Assembly (NCBI RefSeq): GCF_014647195.1
Contig: NZ_BMOS01000004.1
Span: 116,207-180,206, forward strand
Direction: 5' to 3'
DNA from: Oceanobacillus indicireducens
GTDB lineage: Bacteria > Bacillota > Bacilli > Bacillales > Amphibacillaceae
Length of the DNA: 64,000 nucleotides
Shown piece after piece: positions 52,580-61,932 of this stretch. A model generated the notes under the pieces. It had not been told where the DNA came from. It worked only from the letters and a program-made list of their open reading frames with translations, and did no database searches. Each line of letters opens with the position of its first letter. Position 1 is the first letter of the stretch. Position numbers and translations under genes: made by a program.

Positions 52580-53491
52580 TCAAGCAATTACAATATCTCC
52601 TTTTCCATTTTTATAAAGAAATTCTTTAACCTCATCCATCGTTGGCATTCCACCTTGAGCTCCCAGCTTCGTAACAGATAAGGCTGCTGCTGCATTTGCA
52701 AATTCACAAGCAGTTTGTAAATCGTATTTTTGACTGATAGCATAACCGAATGCTCCGTTAAACGTATCACCGGCACCCGTAGTATCTACTGCTTTAACAG
52801 GGTAACTAGATATTTTAATAATATCATTTCCATCAAAATACATAACTCCACTTTTCCCCTCTGTAACAATCAGTTTTTGTGGGTATTGTTTTAAACTCAT
52901 CATTCCTTCTGACGTTAACTGAGAAAGCTCTGATTGATTAGGTGTAATATAATCCGCATATTCTACTAATGAAGAAGGAAGTTCTTGGGCAGGAGCTGGA
53001 TCTAAGATAAATGTAGTTCCATACTTATGACAAAGCCTTGCAGCCTCGTCTACTGATTCAATAGGAATCTCTAGTTGGGCAAGCACAACGTCACTTTCCG
53101 CAATTTGCTTTTCGAACTTTCTTATATAATCAGGTGTTACATATTTATTGGCTCCTTGTACGACAATAATATCATTGTCTTGATCTGCTAAAGTAACAAC
53201 TGCTACTCCTGAAGATATATCAGGTAATGTTTCTACTCCACCTAAGAATATACTTTCCTTCTCTAGAAATTCTATTAAATTGGCACCAAACGTATCTTCT
53301 CCAACTCTTCCAATCATATGAACTTCAGCCCCAAGACGCGAAATGGCAACAGCTTGATTCGCCCCTTTCCCGCCCGGAATAATCTGGAAGTCATTTCCTA
53401 AGATTGTTTCACCGGCTATGGGACGCTTGGAGGCACTCACCACTAAGTCCATATTTATACTTCCAACTACTGAAACCACTGGTTTCTTCAT
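52580..53491 (-). CDS. rbsK: Ribokinase
   Basis: The 303-residue PfkB-family kinase matches ribokinase: VVGSINMDLVVSASKRPIAG, FQIIPGGKGANQAVAISRLG (ribose-binding GGKGAN), FILDPAPAQELP, and the catalytic DTTGAGDTFNGAFGYAI with its Asp. It phosphorylates ribose to ribose 5-phosphate. It follows the LacI-type regulator gene by 16 bases. The ribose pyranase and ABC transporter genes usually found with it are absent from this window. Ribose could instead come from the nucleoside hydrolases at 567-2466. Confidence 0.92.
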   Translation of the reverse strand: MKKPVVSVVGSINMDLVVSASKRPIAGETILGNDFQIIPGGKGANQAVAISRLGAEVHMIGRVGEDTFGANLIEFLEKESIFLGGVETLPDISSGVAVVTLADQDNDIIVVQGANKYVTPDYIRKFEKQIAESDVVLAQLEIPIESVDEAARLCHKYGTTFILDPAPAQELPSSLVEYADYITPNQSELSQLTSEGMMSLKQYPQKLIVTEGKSGVMYFDGNDIIKISSYPVKAVDTTGAGDTFNGAFGYAISQKYDLQTACEFANAAAALSVTKLGAQGGMPTMDEVKEFLYKNGKGDIVIA

Positions 53492-53507
53492 ACAATCTCC
53501 TCCATTA

Positions 53508-54479
53508 CTATCTGGTCGTACCTCTCTCTATAATTGTCGTTGGCATTTCATATAGTAACTTTTCCGGTTGATTGCCCTGAATTATTTTTATTAACAATCG
53601 AGTAGCTACTGCTCCCATATCATATATAGGCTGGGATACAGTCGTTAATTCTGGATAAATAAATTCGCCAAAAAACGATCCATCGAATCCAACAATTTGA
53701 AGGTCTTCGGGTACTTTAATTCCTTTTTTTAAAGCTACTTTCAAAAACCCAGCTGCAATTGTATCATTACTACAAAAAATTCCATCTATACCTGTGTGAG
53801 TTTCAAAGAATTGCTCGGCTTTTCTTTCCGCATCTTTCAGCTGAAATTCAGCTTCACTTATCGTATAATTAACTCCTTTTCCTTCCACGGCATCGATAAA
53901 ACCGTGATAACGTGCTTCTGAAGGTGCGATATTTTTTGGACCTCTAATATGAGCAATATTTTTTACACCTTTTTGCAACAATAGCTCAGTAGCTTTCTTA
54001 GCACCTTTATAGTTATTTGAAACAACGGAAGGGATCGTCGTATCTCCAATACGGTCCAAAGCAACTATAGGGACATTTAAATCTGAATAAACCGTTGATT
54101 CTTGTGATTGTGTAGTAAAGATAATGCCATCAACATATTTTTCCTTAAACAAATCGAGATATTTCATTTCTTTTTCTGGGTTTTGATCTGAGTTGCAAAG
54201 TACAACTTTAAATCCATACATCATTGCAACATCTTCAACTGCCCTTGCCAATTCTGGAAAAAAAGGGTTAGTTATGTCAGGAATAATGAGACCAATCATA
54301 TTTGAAGTTTTATGATAAAGTGATCTAGCTATTGAATTCGGCTTATAATTTAATTTGTCAATTACACTTTTTACTTTTTCCAAAGTTTCTTCACTAACAT
54401 AACCATTTTGATTGATTACCCGGGAAACAGTTGCAACCGAAACCCCTGCTTCTTCTGCCACTTCTTTTATCGTAACCAT
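53508..54479 (-). CDS. rbsR: LacI-family regulator, RbsR-like
   Basis: The 323-residue repressor has the LacI headpiece TIKEVAEEAGVSVATVSRVI with hinge region KPNSIARSL, followed by a periplasmic-binding-protein-like effector domain (LIIPDITNPFFPELARAVED, VDGIIFTTQS, VGFDGSFFGEF). It should control the ribokinase gene and sense ribose. I chose the ATG at 54479 after GGGGG; an upstream GTG-type start at 54491 precedes it. It is the first gene of the two-gene rbsR-rbsK unit. Confidence 0.88.
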   Translation of the reverse strand: MVTIKEVAEEAGVSVATVSRVINQNGYVSEETLEKVKSVIDKLNYKPNSIARSLYHKTSNMIGLIIPDITNPFFPELARAVEDVAMMYGFKVVLCNSDQNPEKEMKYLDLFKEKYVDGIIFTTQSQESTVYSDLNVPIVALDRIGDTTIPSVVSNNYKGAKKATELLLQKGVKNIAHIRGPKNIAPSEARYHGFIDAVEGKGVNYTISEAEFQLKDAERKAEQFFETHTGIDGIFCSNDTIAAGFLKVALKKGIKVPEDLQIVGFDGSFFGEFIYPELTTVSQPIYDMGAVATRLLIKIIQGNQPEKLLYEMPTTIIERGTTR

Positions 54480-54710
54480 ACAAACCCCCACCTATTTAGA
54501 TCCTATGTAAAGACTAAGTAAGATAGGATCATAGTTTAATCTCTATTATAAGCTATATATTGTTATAAAACATTATTGCAATACGATATGATGATATTAC
54601 GAGCAGATACTTATTTTAAATTTGAATCATTCCATGTTCAACTGGAAATAAATAATTATAAACAATTACATTAGAGAGTTGAAATCAAATTAGAAGTATT
54701 TTATCATATA

Positions 54711-54728
54711 TGTGTAAAGGGTTACACA
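54711..54728. promoter_or_regulatory. 18-base palindrome, possible operator
   Basis: TGTGTAA-AGGG-TTACACA is a perfect 7-base inverted repeat with a 4-base spacer, between the divergent rbsR and SDR genes and about 75 bases before the SDR start. TTGACA lies a few bases after it. It looks like a dimeric regulator site. The rest of 54480-54802 shows no feature. Confidence 0.45.
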
Positions 54729-54802
54729 TTATTCTATTTTGACATAGGCTAGCGATTAAAAACAAACGTATATTACTTAAAATACTTTATTCACAAAGGA
54801 GA

Positions 54803-55504
54803 ATGAATGTAAAGATGAGGAAAAAGAATGTGATCATAACAGGTGCAGGAAGCGGACTAGGTGCCTCTTTAGCAATAAAATATTCGAAATTAGGGTTTCA
54901 TGTTGTTTTATTAGGACGCACGAAACAGAAGCTTCTTAAGGTTTCAGAGTCACTCGTATCAGATTATACAATTTACGAGCTTGACGTTTCCTCTAAAACA
55001 GAGGTAGTAAATGTCTTTAATTCCATTAAGCGTGAAGTCGGTACCATAGATCTGTTAATAAATAATGCTGGGCTAGGTGTATTTGATCTCGCTGAAAATA
55101 TCGAAGAAACCCATATAAACCAAATGATTGATATTAATTTGAAAGGAACCATCTTTTGTACGCAAGAAGCCCTAAAAGAGATGAAAGCAAGGAACCAAGG
55201 AAGAATTATTAACGTTGTCTCAACAGCAGGAAAGACTGGTAAAATAAACGAATCGGTATACTGTGCTAGCAAATTTGGAGTACGAGGATTTACAGAGAGC
55301 CTAGTAGCCGAATTAAAAAATACGAATATTCATGTTTATGCTGCATACATGGGAGGCATGAAAACTGAATTTTGGGATGGGATTTATACGGAAGAAGAAA
55401 CAAAACACTTAATGAATCCGGACGACGTAGCAGAAATTATTATGAACAATGTTGAACCGCGTGATAATTTGACTGTAACGGAGATCACAATTACTAACAA
55501 ATAG
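54803..55504 (+). CDS. Short-chain dehydrogenase/reductase
   Basis: The 233-residue classical SDR has the cofactor motif NVIITGAGSGLGASLAIKYS, NNAG (LLINNAGLGVFD), the catalytic Ser (NVVSTAGKTGK) and the YxxxK pair in ESVYCASKFGVRGFTESLVA. The Arg after beta-2 (LLGRTKQK) favours NADPH. The start is uncertain: ATG 54803 is almost on top of AAAGGAG and ATG 54815 is 13 bases away. The substrate is unknown. It is monocistronic. Confidence 0.85.
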   Translation: MNVKMRKKNVIITGAGSGLGASLAIKYSKLGFHVVLLGRTKQKLLKVSESLVSDYTIYELDVSSKTEVVNVFNSIKREVGTIDLLINNAGLGVFDLAENIEETHINQMIDINLKGTIFCTQEALKEMKARNQGRIINVVSTAGKTGKINESVYCASKFGVRGFTESLVAELKNTNIHVYAAYMGGMKTEFWDGIYTEEETKHLMNPDDVAEIIMNNVEPRDNLTVTEITITNK

Positions 55505-55596
55505 TAGTAGTGGACAGTGTTGTATTTATAAGCTTTTAAAGGAATAGGATTTAATGTTTTAGGAAGGGTTTACTGAACAATCCTTAATTATATAAC

Positions 55597-55631
55597 CAGT
55601 ACGGATAACTGCGAGATGGTTATCCATACTG
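55597..55631. repeat. Hairpin-forming inverted repeat
   Basis: CAGTACGGATAAC and GTTATCCATACTG pair over 13 bases with one mismatch and a 9-base loop, about 90 bases after the SDR stop. No T-run follows on the plus strand, so it is a weak terminator at best. Between it and the riboswitch at 55899 I see nothing else. Confidence 0.5.
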
Positions 55632-55898
55632 AAAAAACGAAAAGAGAATGCTAGGGTTCGGGGCAGACGCAGAAGGTTTGAGTTAGAAATTTAACTTACG
55701 ACAGCGTCCTCGATAATTCAGTACACCCAACGCCAGAATTAACACAACTCCATACAATTTTTTACTACTATTGCGTTTCCACTTTTCTTTCCTTATAATG
55801 GTGAATATAAAAATTTGGTTACTTTATTATCCATCCTATAAAGGAAACGGTTAGAATAGGAAGACCAACAATAATGGATATCTCGTTCTAACTACTCA

Positions 55899-55942
55899 TA
55901 GAGGGTTCGAAACCATCCCCTCTTAAATAAAAACTATGGAGG
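55899..55942 (+). promoter_or_regulatory. PreQ1 class I riboswitch
   Basis: Stem P1 is AGAGGG (55900-55905) with CCCTCT (55918-55923), enclosing the loop TTCGAAACCATC. An A-rich tail (TTAAATAAAAACT) follows, and ATGG (55936-55939) can pair with loop CCAT (55913-55916) to close the H-type pseudoknot. That pairing uses the first two G of the GGAGG ribosome binding site (55938-55942) of queC. Ligand binding should therefore block translation initiation. The layout matches the known preQ1-I class, and the downstream genes make and import queuosine precursors. Confidence 0.9.
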
Positions 55943-55950
55943 AATGTACA

Positions 55951-56595
55951 ATGGAAAAGGCAATGGTTGTATTTAGTGGCGGACAGGATTCGACCACATG
56001 CTTGTTATGGACATTGGAAGAATTCGATCAAGTGGAAACCGTCACTTTTTTGTATGGGCAAAGACATGAATCGGAGGTCGAATGCGCGAAGAAAATAGCA
56101 AAGGATCTCGGTGTCAATCAGAAAATTATTCAGATGGATCTACTGAATCAATTAACTGAAAATTCCTTAACGAGAAAAGATATGGAAATAGAAGAAGGAA
56201 CAATACCAAATACATATGTAGAAGGAAGAAATCATATCTTCCTTTCATTTGCTGCCATTTATGCAAAATCAATGGGCATAAAAAATATTATCACCGGGGT
56301 CAGTGAAACAGAGTCCAGCGGATATCCGGATTGTCGAAATGTTTTTATTCAATCACTCAACACGTCGTTAAATCTTGCAATGGATTTTCCTTTTAAATTA
56401 ATCACCCCTCTCATGTGGAAAGATAAATCAGAGGTTTGGAAAATGGCAGATCGGATGGATCGCCTAGCGTATATTAGGGAAAACACGTTGACATGCTATA
56501 ACGGGATTATCGGGGATGGTTGTGGTGAATGCCCTGCTTGTAAACTAAGAAATGATGGGTTAGAAACCTATCTACAAGGGCGACATGTAGTATGA
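55951..56595 (+). CDS. queC: 7-cyano-7-deazaguanine synthase QueC
   Basis: The 214-residue protein has the N-type ATP-pyrophosphatase loop [15 protein letters not shown], the substrate region [35 protein letters not shown], and the C-terminal zinc-binding Cys set LTCYN...[14 protein letters not shown]. It converts 7-carboxy-7-deazaguanine to preQ0 in queuosine synthesis. The start is ATG 55951, eight bases after the GGAGG that forms part of the riboswitch; an upstream in-frame ATG at 55936 lies inside the pseudoknot. queD and queE are not in this window. Confidence 0.93.
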   Translation: MEKAMVVFSGGQDSTTCLLWTLEEFDQVETVTFLYGQRHESEVECAKKIAKDLGVNQKIIQMDLLNQLTENSLTRKDMEIEEGTIPNTYVEGRNHIFLSFAAIYAKSMGIKNIITGVSETESSGYPDCRNVFIQSLNTSLNLAMDFPFKLITPLMWKDKSEVWKMADRMDRLAYIRENTLTCYNGIIGDGCGECPACKLRNDGLETYLQGRHVV

Positions 56596-57188
56596 TTCGA
56601 ATAGCTATCTACCTATTATCTATCATTTTAGCCAATGTCATTACTGCAAGATTCGCTCCCTTGGAACTAGGTCCACTCATCATCCCGTATGGTACCTTGC
56701 TGATCGGATTAACCCTTGTCATGAGAGATATGGTGCAAAATAGATTCGGCAGATTACGGACCTATCTGCTCATTGGGCTAGCCCTGTTACTCTCAGCTCT
56801 TTCAAGCTATTTAATAGGGGATCCATTATGGGTCGTTTTTGCAAGTACATTAAGCTTCATTATTTCCGAGACAGCCGACACCGAAATTTATACACGGTTT
56901 AAATTACCATTTGTAAAAAGGGTCATGTATTCAGGTATCGTTGCAGGATTTTTGGATTCAGCAATCTTTGTCATTATCGGTATTGGACCGCTTGGACTGG
57001 AATTCGTTCCGTGGAATCTAGTGCCCTATGCCATATTAGGTCAATGGGTTGCCAAGGTTGTGATGCAATTAGTAGTTGCTGGTGGAATTAGGAAAGTCGT
57101 TATAAAAATGGATCTGTATGAACCGAATATTACGGATAGGAAATTAGAGGAGGATAAAGCATGCGAAAAAGTGACACAAACGATTTAA
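56592..57188 (+). CDS. VUT-family queuosine precursor transporter
   Basis: The 198-residue protein has about six membrane segments and the VUT/YhhQ pattern: the early [20 protein letters not shown] (conserved RD pair) and later [14 protein letters not shown] and [17 protein letters not shown]. YhhQ imports preQ0/preQ1. It overlaps queC by four bases (ATGA), so translation is coupled and both come under the preQ1 riboswitch. It lets the cell use external precursors, which QueF could then reduce. Confidence 0.88.
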   Translation: MIRIAIYLLSIILANVITARFAPLELGPLIIPYGTLLIGLTLVMRDMVQNRFGRLRTYLLIGLALLLSALSSYLIGDPLWVVFASTLSFIISETADTEIYTRFKLPFVKRVMYSGIVAGFLDSAIFVIIGIGPLGLEFVPWNLVPYAILGQWVAKVVMQLVVAGGIRKVVIKMDLYEPNITDRKLEEDKACEKVTQTI

Positions 57189-57649
57189 CATTACTAGGAA
57201 ATCAAAATACGGAATACAATTACAAATACAATCCCGACATTTTGGAAACATTTGAAAATCAACATAGAGAAAATGATTATTTCGTTAAATTCAATATCCC
57301 TGAATTTACAAGCCTTTGTCCGATGACAGGACAGCCGGATTATGCCACGATTTACCTTTCGTATATGCCTGATGTTAAGATGGTGGAAAGCAAATCACTG
57401 AAACTGTATATGGTCAGTTTCAGGAACCAACCAGGATTCCATGAAGACTGTGCAAATATAATCATGAAAGACTTGATTAAATTATTAGATCCGAAGTATA
57501 TCGAAGTCTGGGCAAAATTCACCCCACGCGGAGGAATCTCCATTGATCCGTATTGCAATTACGGAAAGCCCAATACGATATATGAAGAAATGGCAAGAGA
57601 ACGAATGTTTAAGCATGATATGTATCCGGAGAAAGTAGATAATAGATGA
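57161..57649 (+). CDS. queF: NADPH-dependent preQ0 reductase QueF
   Basis: The 162-residue enzyme is of the short YkvM type. It has the nucleophilic Cys in [20 protein letters not shown], the QueF motif [13 protein letters not shown], the FHEDCAN segment and the C-terminal [17 protein letters not shown]. It reduces preQ0 to preQ1. It overlaps the transporter gene by 28 bases and has its own GAGGAGG. It is the last gene of the riboswitch-controlled operon and is followed by a very strong terminator. Confidence 0.95.
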   Translation: MRKSDTNDLTLLGNQNTEYNYKYNPDILETFENQHRENDYFVKFNIPEFTSLCPMTGQPDYATIYLSYMPDVKMVESKSLKLYMVSFRNQPGFHEDCANIIMKDLIKLLDPKYIEVWAKFTPRGGISIDPYCNYGKPNTIYEEMARERMFKHDMYPEKVDNR

Positions 57650-57699
57650 AGTGAAATCCCCATTTATTATTCTACATGCAGTTAGATATAGAATCTGCT

Positions 57700-57749
57700 T
57701 AAACATAAAATACCTCCATCATCCTATTGATGGAGGTATTTTATGTTTA
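57700..57749 (+). terminator. Terminator after the queuosine operon
   Basis: A perfect 22-base-pair stem (57700-57721 with 57728-57749, TAAACATAAAATACC...) with the 6-base loop TCCTAT. The pairing T-rich arm serves as U-tract. Confidence 0.85.
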
Positions 57750-57834
57750 GCGAATAAACTTCGAGGAATCTAGCTAACAATCAAGTTTACTAAAATGTGG
57801 CACGGATCATAGTGGATACCACGCTCAAAGCTTA

Positions 57835-58776
57835 TTAAATTTTATAGTCTTTCTGGATCTGTTCAAATTCTTTTTCCGAACAATTGACAAAGTGTCCTGG
57901 AGCAACCTCTCGCATGGTCACTTCTTCACCTTCAGCGTACTGATGAATTGCAGGATTGTATGATTGCCGTTTACGGGTGCGTTCATAGTCCGGATCCGGT
58001 AACGGGATTGCGGAAAGTAATGACTGTGTATATGGATGCATCGGATTGCGGTATAAATCCTCGGCAGGCGCAAGTTCGACTAATTTACCAAAATACATCA
58101 CACCGATTCGATCACTAATATATTTCACCATCGATAAATCGTGGGCAATGAATAAATAAGTTAGTCCTTTTTCCCTTTGTAGTTTTTTGAGTAAGTTAAC
58201 TACCTGGGCTTGGATTGATACATCCAAAGCCGAAATGGGTTCATCCGCGATAATAAATTCCGGTTCCACTGCTAATGCCCGCGCAATACCTATTCTTTGC
58301 CTTTGTCCCCCGGAGAACTCATGCGGGAAACGGTTCGCGTGTTCTCGATTTAAACCAACTGTTTCCAAAAGCGAATGAACTTTTTCCATACGCTCTTTAG
58401 GCGATTTGGCTAGACGATGGATATCAATCCCCTCAGCGATCAGGTCTGATACCTTCATCCTTGGATTTAATGAGGCGTAAGGATCCTGGAAAATCATCTG
58501 CATTTTACGGTTGAATTCCTTCATTTCCGAATTTGACTTTTTCCCATGTACATTTTTGCCTCTATAAAGCACTTCACCGTCTGTTGCGTCATACAAACGG
58601 ATAATGGTCCTTCCAGTAGTTGATTTGCCACATCCTGATTCGCCAACAAGTCCTAATGTTTCTCCTTTATATATATCAAAAGTGACATCGTCCACTGCTC
58701 TGACTTCACTTGGTTTGCCAACGTTAAAGTGTCGCTTAAGATTTTTAACTTCTAACAACTTTTCTGATTCCGCCAC
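57835..58776 (-). CDS. oppF: Oligopeptide ABC transporter ATPase OppF
   Basis: The 313-residue ATPase has Walker A GLVGESGCGKSTTGRTII, the Q-loop MIFQDPYASLNPRMKVSDLI, the signature FSGGQRQRIGIARALA and Walker B FIIADEPISALDVSIQAQVV. The C-terminal oligopeptide-transporter segment LLSAIPLPDPDYERTRKRQS, with a Cys in HFVNCSEKEF, is typical of OppF. It starts at GTG one base after the oppD stop. With OppD it powers peptide import. It is the last gene of oppABCDF. Confidence 0.93.
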   Translation of the reverse strand: MAESEKLLEVKNLKRHFNVGKPSEVRAVDDVTFDIYKGETLGLVGESGCGKSTTGRTIIRLYDATDGEVLYRGKNVHGKKSNSEMKEFNRKMQMIFQDPYASLNPRMKVSDLIAEGIDIHRLAKSPKERMEKVHSLLETVGLNREHANRFPHEFSGGQRQRIGIARALAVEPEFIIADEPISALDVSIQAQVVNLLKKLQREKGLTYLFIAHDLSMVKYISDRIGVMYFGKLVELAPAEDLYRNPMHPYTQSLLSAIPLPDPDYERTRKRQSYNPAIHQYAEGEEVTMREVAPGHFVNCSEKEFEQIQKDYKI

Positions 58777-58777
58777 T

Positions 58778-59836
58778 TCACTGTCCCCCCTTTAAAGAAG
58801 CCGCTTGTTTCGCTTGGTATATAGCCTTTCTTTCTTTGACTGCTGCTGGAGGGTCTACTTTAGGTGCATCGGGATGAAGCAACCAGGTAGCAGCAAAATG
58901 GGTATCCGAAACTTGAAACATTGGCGGTTCTTCCTCCAAGTCTATTTTCATAGCATATGGATTTCTTGGAGCAAACGCATCTCCCTTTGGCGGATGCAGT
59001 AAATCTGGTGGTGTACCAGGAATTACAAATAACTCCTCATCTCCTGAATCCAAGCTTGGCATGGAACTTATTAACCCCCATGTATAAGGATGTTGTGGAT
59101 TATAAAATATCTCATCTACGGTGCCAATTTCTACAATCTTACCCCCGTACATGACAGCTACACGATCAGCAACATTAGCAACAACACCTAAATCATGTGT
59201 GATAAAAATAATCGATGTTTCGATTTGTTTTTGCAATTCTTTCATTAAATCTAATATCTGCGCCTGAATGGTAACATCTAAGGCCGTTGTTGGCTCATCC
59301 GCAATCAACACTTTCGGAGCACAAGCAAGTGCAATCGCAATTACAACACGCTGTCTCATTCCACCTGAGAATTGGTGCGGGTATTGTTTAATACGAATTT
59401 CCGGTTTTGGAATACCTACAAGATCAAGCAGTTTCAAAGCCCGTTCCCTTGCCTTGTCTTTACTCAACTTTTGATGCTTTAAAAGTGGTTCCATAATCTG
59501 CTTTCCAATTGTCATCGTTGGATTTAACGAGGTCATGGGATCCTGAAAGATCATTGAAATATCTTTTCCACGAATTTTTTGCATCTGTTTTTCCGTTGCT
59601 TGAGCAATATCTGTATCTTTAAAAAGAATTTTCCCTTTTTTTATTTCCGAGTTGTCAGGTGGTAACAATCGCATGATCGACTTCGTTGTTACCGATTTTC
59701 CAGATCCAGACTCTCCAACTATAGCAAGTGTTTCTCCTTCAAAAAGATCAAAGTTCACGCCACGGATGGCCTGCACTTCCCCTGCGAATGTATGGAAAGA
59801 AATATGCAGATCTGAAACTTCCAATATCTTTTTCAT
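58778..59836 (-). CDS. oppD: Oligopeptide ABC transporter ATPase OppD
   Basis: The 352-residue ATPase has Walker A AIVGESGSGKSVTTKSIM, MIFQDPMTSLNPTMTIGKQI, the signature FSGGMRQRVVIAIALA and Walker B VLIADEPTTALDVTIQAQIL. The C-terminal domain, with FVIPGTPPDLLHPPKGDAFA and the following segment, is in place, although the usual Cys cluster for a 4Fe-4S site is not obvious here. It lies between oppC and oppF. Confidence 0.93.
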   Translation of the reverse strand: MKKILEVSDLHISFHTFAGEVQAIRGVNFDLFEGETLAIVGESGSGKSVTTKSIMRLLPPDNSEIKKGKILFKDTDIAQATEKQMQKIRGKDISMIFQDPMTSLNPTMTIGKQIMEPLLKHQKLSKDKARERALKLLDLVGIPKPEIRIKQYPHQFSGGMRQRVVIAIALACAPKVLIADEPTTALDVTIQAQILDLMKELQKQIETSIIFITHDLGVVANVADRVAVMYGGKIVEIGTVDEIFYNPQHPYTWGLISSMPSLDSGDEELFVIPGTPPDLLHPPKGDAFAPRNPYAMKIDLEEEPPMFQVSDTHFAATWLLHPDAPKVDPPAAVKERKAIYQAKQAASLKGGQ

Positions 59837-59854
59837 GTCGTTTCACCTCATTTA

Positions 59855-60874
59855 TTAATCACGCATTTTTGGATCAAACGCGTCACGAAGTCCATCTCCC
59901 ATTAAATTACAAGCTATTAAGATAATACAAATAACAATACACGGAATAACCATTAAATGAGGTAAGAACTGAAATGTTTTATATCCATCCTCAATTAGTG
60001 TACCAAGAGATGCCTCTGGTGCTTGTAAACCAATTCCGATAAAGCTTAGGAAGGCTTCAAAAAAGATGGCACTAGGAATCGTGAACATGGTATTAATGAT
60101 AATAACCCCGGATAAATTGGGTAGTAAATGTTTGAATAATAATCTGAAGTTACTTGCTCCGAGTGTCCTTGAGGCAAGTATATACTCCTGATTCCTCAAC
60201 TTAAGCACTTGTCCCCTTACAACCCTTGCCATACCTATCCAGCCGGTGATAACCAAAGCTATTGTAATCGACATAATACCTGGCTTTAAGATTAAAAGCA
60301 TTAATATGACGACAATTAGGTTAGGAATACCAGATATTACCTCCAGGATACGTTGCATCACGTTATCAACTCTGCCGCCTTTGAAACCGGAGATTAATCC
60401 GTAGACAACACCAATTACCATGTCAATTACTGCCGCTAAAAGGGCAATATAAAGTGACACCCTTGTTCCTACCCAGACACGGGAGAACAGGTCACGTCCC
60501 AGACTGTCCGTTCCAAACCAATAATACTCTTCTATACCAAGTTCTTCATATTTATTTGTTTCTACACCGCCGATTTTTTGACTGCCATCAAATATCCCAA
60601 TATCCTCTAAAACAGGCACACGAGGAGGAAGATTCCCATGGGCAACGTTTTGCGCATAGGGGTCAAATTTTGAAAGGGACGGTCCAATAATTGCCATCAC
60701 AACTATAAGCAATAATAAGACTGCACTAACAATTGCTGCTTTATTTTTCCGGACCCGTAGCCATGCATCTTTACCGAATGAAAGTTGTGGTTTCTCAATC
60801 TTTTCTAAATCAGAATGATCCTTTGGAGCGGGATCAAATCGATGTTTTTCAATTTTTTCCGGAACATTCATCAT
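59855..60874 (-). CDS. oppC: Oligopeptide ABC transporter permease OppC
   Basis: The 339-residue permease has an N-terminal cytoplasmic extension, about six membrane segments, a large external loop (about residues 70-125) and the permease EAA motif region ASRTLGASNFRLLFKHLLPN. The FGTDSLGRDLFSRVWVGTRV block is typical of OppC/DppC. It overlaps oppB by four bases. A paired ATG-ATG start follows AAGGAGG. Confidence 0.92.
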   Translation of the reverse strand: MMNVPEKIEKHRFDPAPKDHSDLEKIEKPQLSFGKDAWLRVRKNKAAIVSAVLLLLIVVMAIIGPSLSKFDPYAQNVAHGNLPPRVPVLEDIGIFDGSQKIGGVETNKYEELGIEEYYWFGTDSLGRDLFSRVWVGTRVSLYIALLAAVIDMVIGVVYGLISGFKGGRVDNVMQRILEVISGIPNLIVVILMLLILKPGIMSITIALVITGWIGMARVVRGQVLKLRNQEYILASRTLGASNFRLLFKHLLPNLSGVIIINTMFTIPSAIFFEAFLSFIGIGLQAPEASLGTLIEDGYKTFQFLPHLMVIPCIVICIILIACNLMGDGLRDAFDPKMRD

Positions 60875-61803
60875 GATTTATCCCCTCCTTGTAAACGAAT
60901 CCTTGGATCAATAATTCCATATAATATGTCCACGATTAAAATAATCACTGTCAACAAGAAGGCAAAAAAGATGGTTGTTCCCATGATAATTGGAAAATCA
61001 TTTGTCATAATTGATTTTACAAACTGTTCTCCGATTCCCGGAATCGCAAATATCTTTTCTACGACCATCGACCCCGTCATCAATCCTACAGCCATAGGTC
61101 CAAGTACGGTTACAAGAGGAATTAATCCGTTGCGGATAGCATGTTTGAAGGATACTTCCATTCTTGAGTTCCCTTTTGCTTTTGCGAGAGTAATATAATC
61201 CGAGCTAAAGACCTCAATCAGCTCTGTTCTCATAAAACGGGCCGCGGTTGCAATAGGGAATATCGCCAGAGCAATCGTTGGCATAATTGACGAAGCAAAT
61301 CCATTCCAGGATGCAACAGGCAGCCATCCGAGCTTAACTCCGATTACATACTGCAAGAGTGCTGCAAATACGAAAGAGGGAATTGATTTCCCTAAGACTG
61401 CTAAAAATGTACTGCCATAATCAATCCATGTATTTTGAAACATAGCAGCTAAAACGCCAAGTAATATACCAATAATGGTTCCAATAAACATCGCCTGAAA
61501 ACCAAGCTGTAAGGATGGCCCCATACGATTCTTTAAAAGTTTTGTCACGGGTTGATTGTCGAACTGAAACGACACACCTAAGTCACCCTTCACAACATTC
61601 ATCATATAATTGGCGTATTGCACAGGAATCGGCTTATCTAGCCCATACTTCTCATCTAAGATTACTCGCTGATCTTCCGTGAGCTTTTCTTCATTTTGGA
61701 ATGGGCTACCAGGCAAGAACTTCATTAAAAAGAATGTTAATGAAGCTATAATAAACAGCGTAATAACCAAATAAATTATACGCTTTATGAGATACTTCGC
61801 CAT
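60871..61803 (-). CDS. oppB: Oligopeptide ABC transporter permease OppB
   Basis: The 310-residue permease has six membrane segments, the N-terminal KYLIKRIIYLVITLFIIASL and LMKFLPGSPFQNEEKLTEDQ block and the EAA-type loop LAKAKGNSRMEVSFKHAIRN. It pairs with OppC to form the channel. AGGAGG precedes the ATG. It lies 129 bases after oppA, separated from it by a hairpin. Confidence 0.93.
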   Translation of the reverse strand: MAKYLIKRIIYLVITLFIIASLTFFLMKFLPGSPFQNEEKLTEDQRVILDEKYGLDKPIPVQYANYMMNVVKGDLGVSFQFDNQPVTKLLKNRMGPSLQLGFQAMFIGTIIGILLGVLAAMFQNTWIDYGSTFLAVLGKSIPSFVFAALLQYVIGVKLGWLPVASWNGFASSIMPTIALAIFPIATAARFMRTELIEVFSSDYITLAKAKGNSRMEVSFKHAIRNGLIPLVTVLGPMAVGLMTGSMVVEKIFAIPGIGEQFVKSIMTNDFPIIMGTTIFFAFLLTVIILIVDILYGIIDPRIRLQGGDKS

Positions 61804-61863
61804 TGGTGTTTCCTCCTATATGCTAATAAATAGAAATTTTCTAATAAAAAAGGTGCATACATG

Positions 61864-61902
61864 AGGAAAAGAGAGTATCTTTACGGAATACTCTCTTTTC
61901 CT
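61864..61902 (-). terminator. Partial terminator between oppA and oppB
   Basis: A perfect 15-base-pair stem (AGGAAAAGAGAGTAT with ATACTCTCTTTTCCT) with a 9-base loop lies on the minus strand 30 bases after the oppA stop. The U-rich stretch is only found some 10 bases further on. Such hairpins commonly let oppA be expressed above the permease and ATPase genes. Confidence 0.65.
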
Positions 61903-61932
61903 TTAACCGTTGCTGTTCACTTGATAGCAAAA

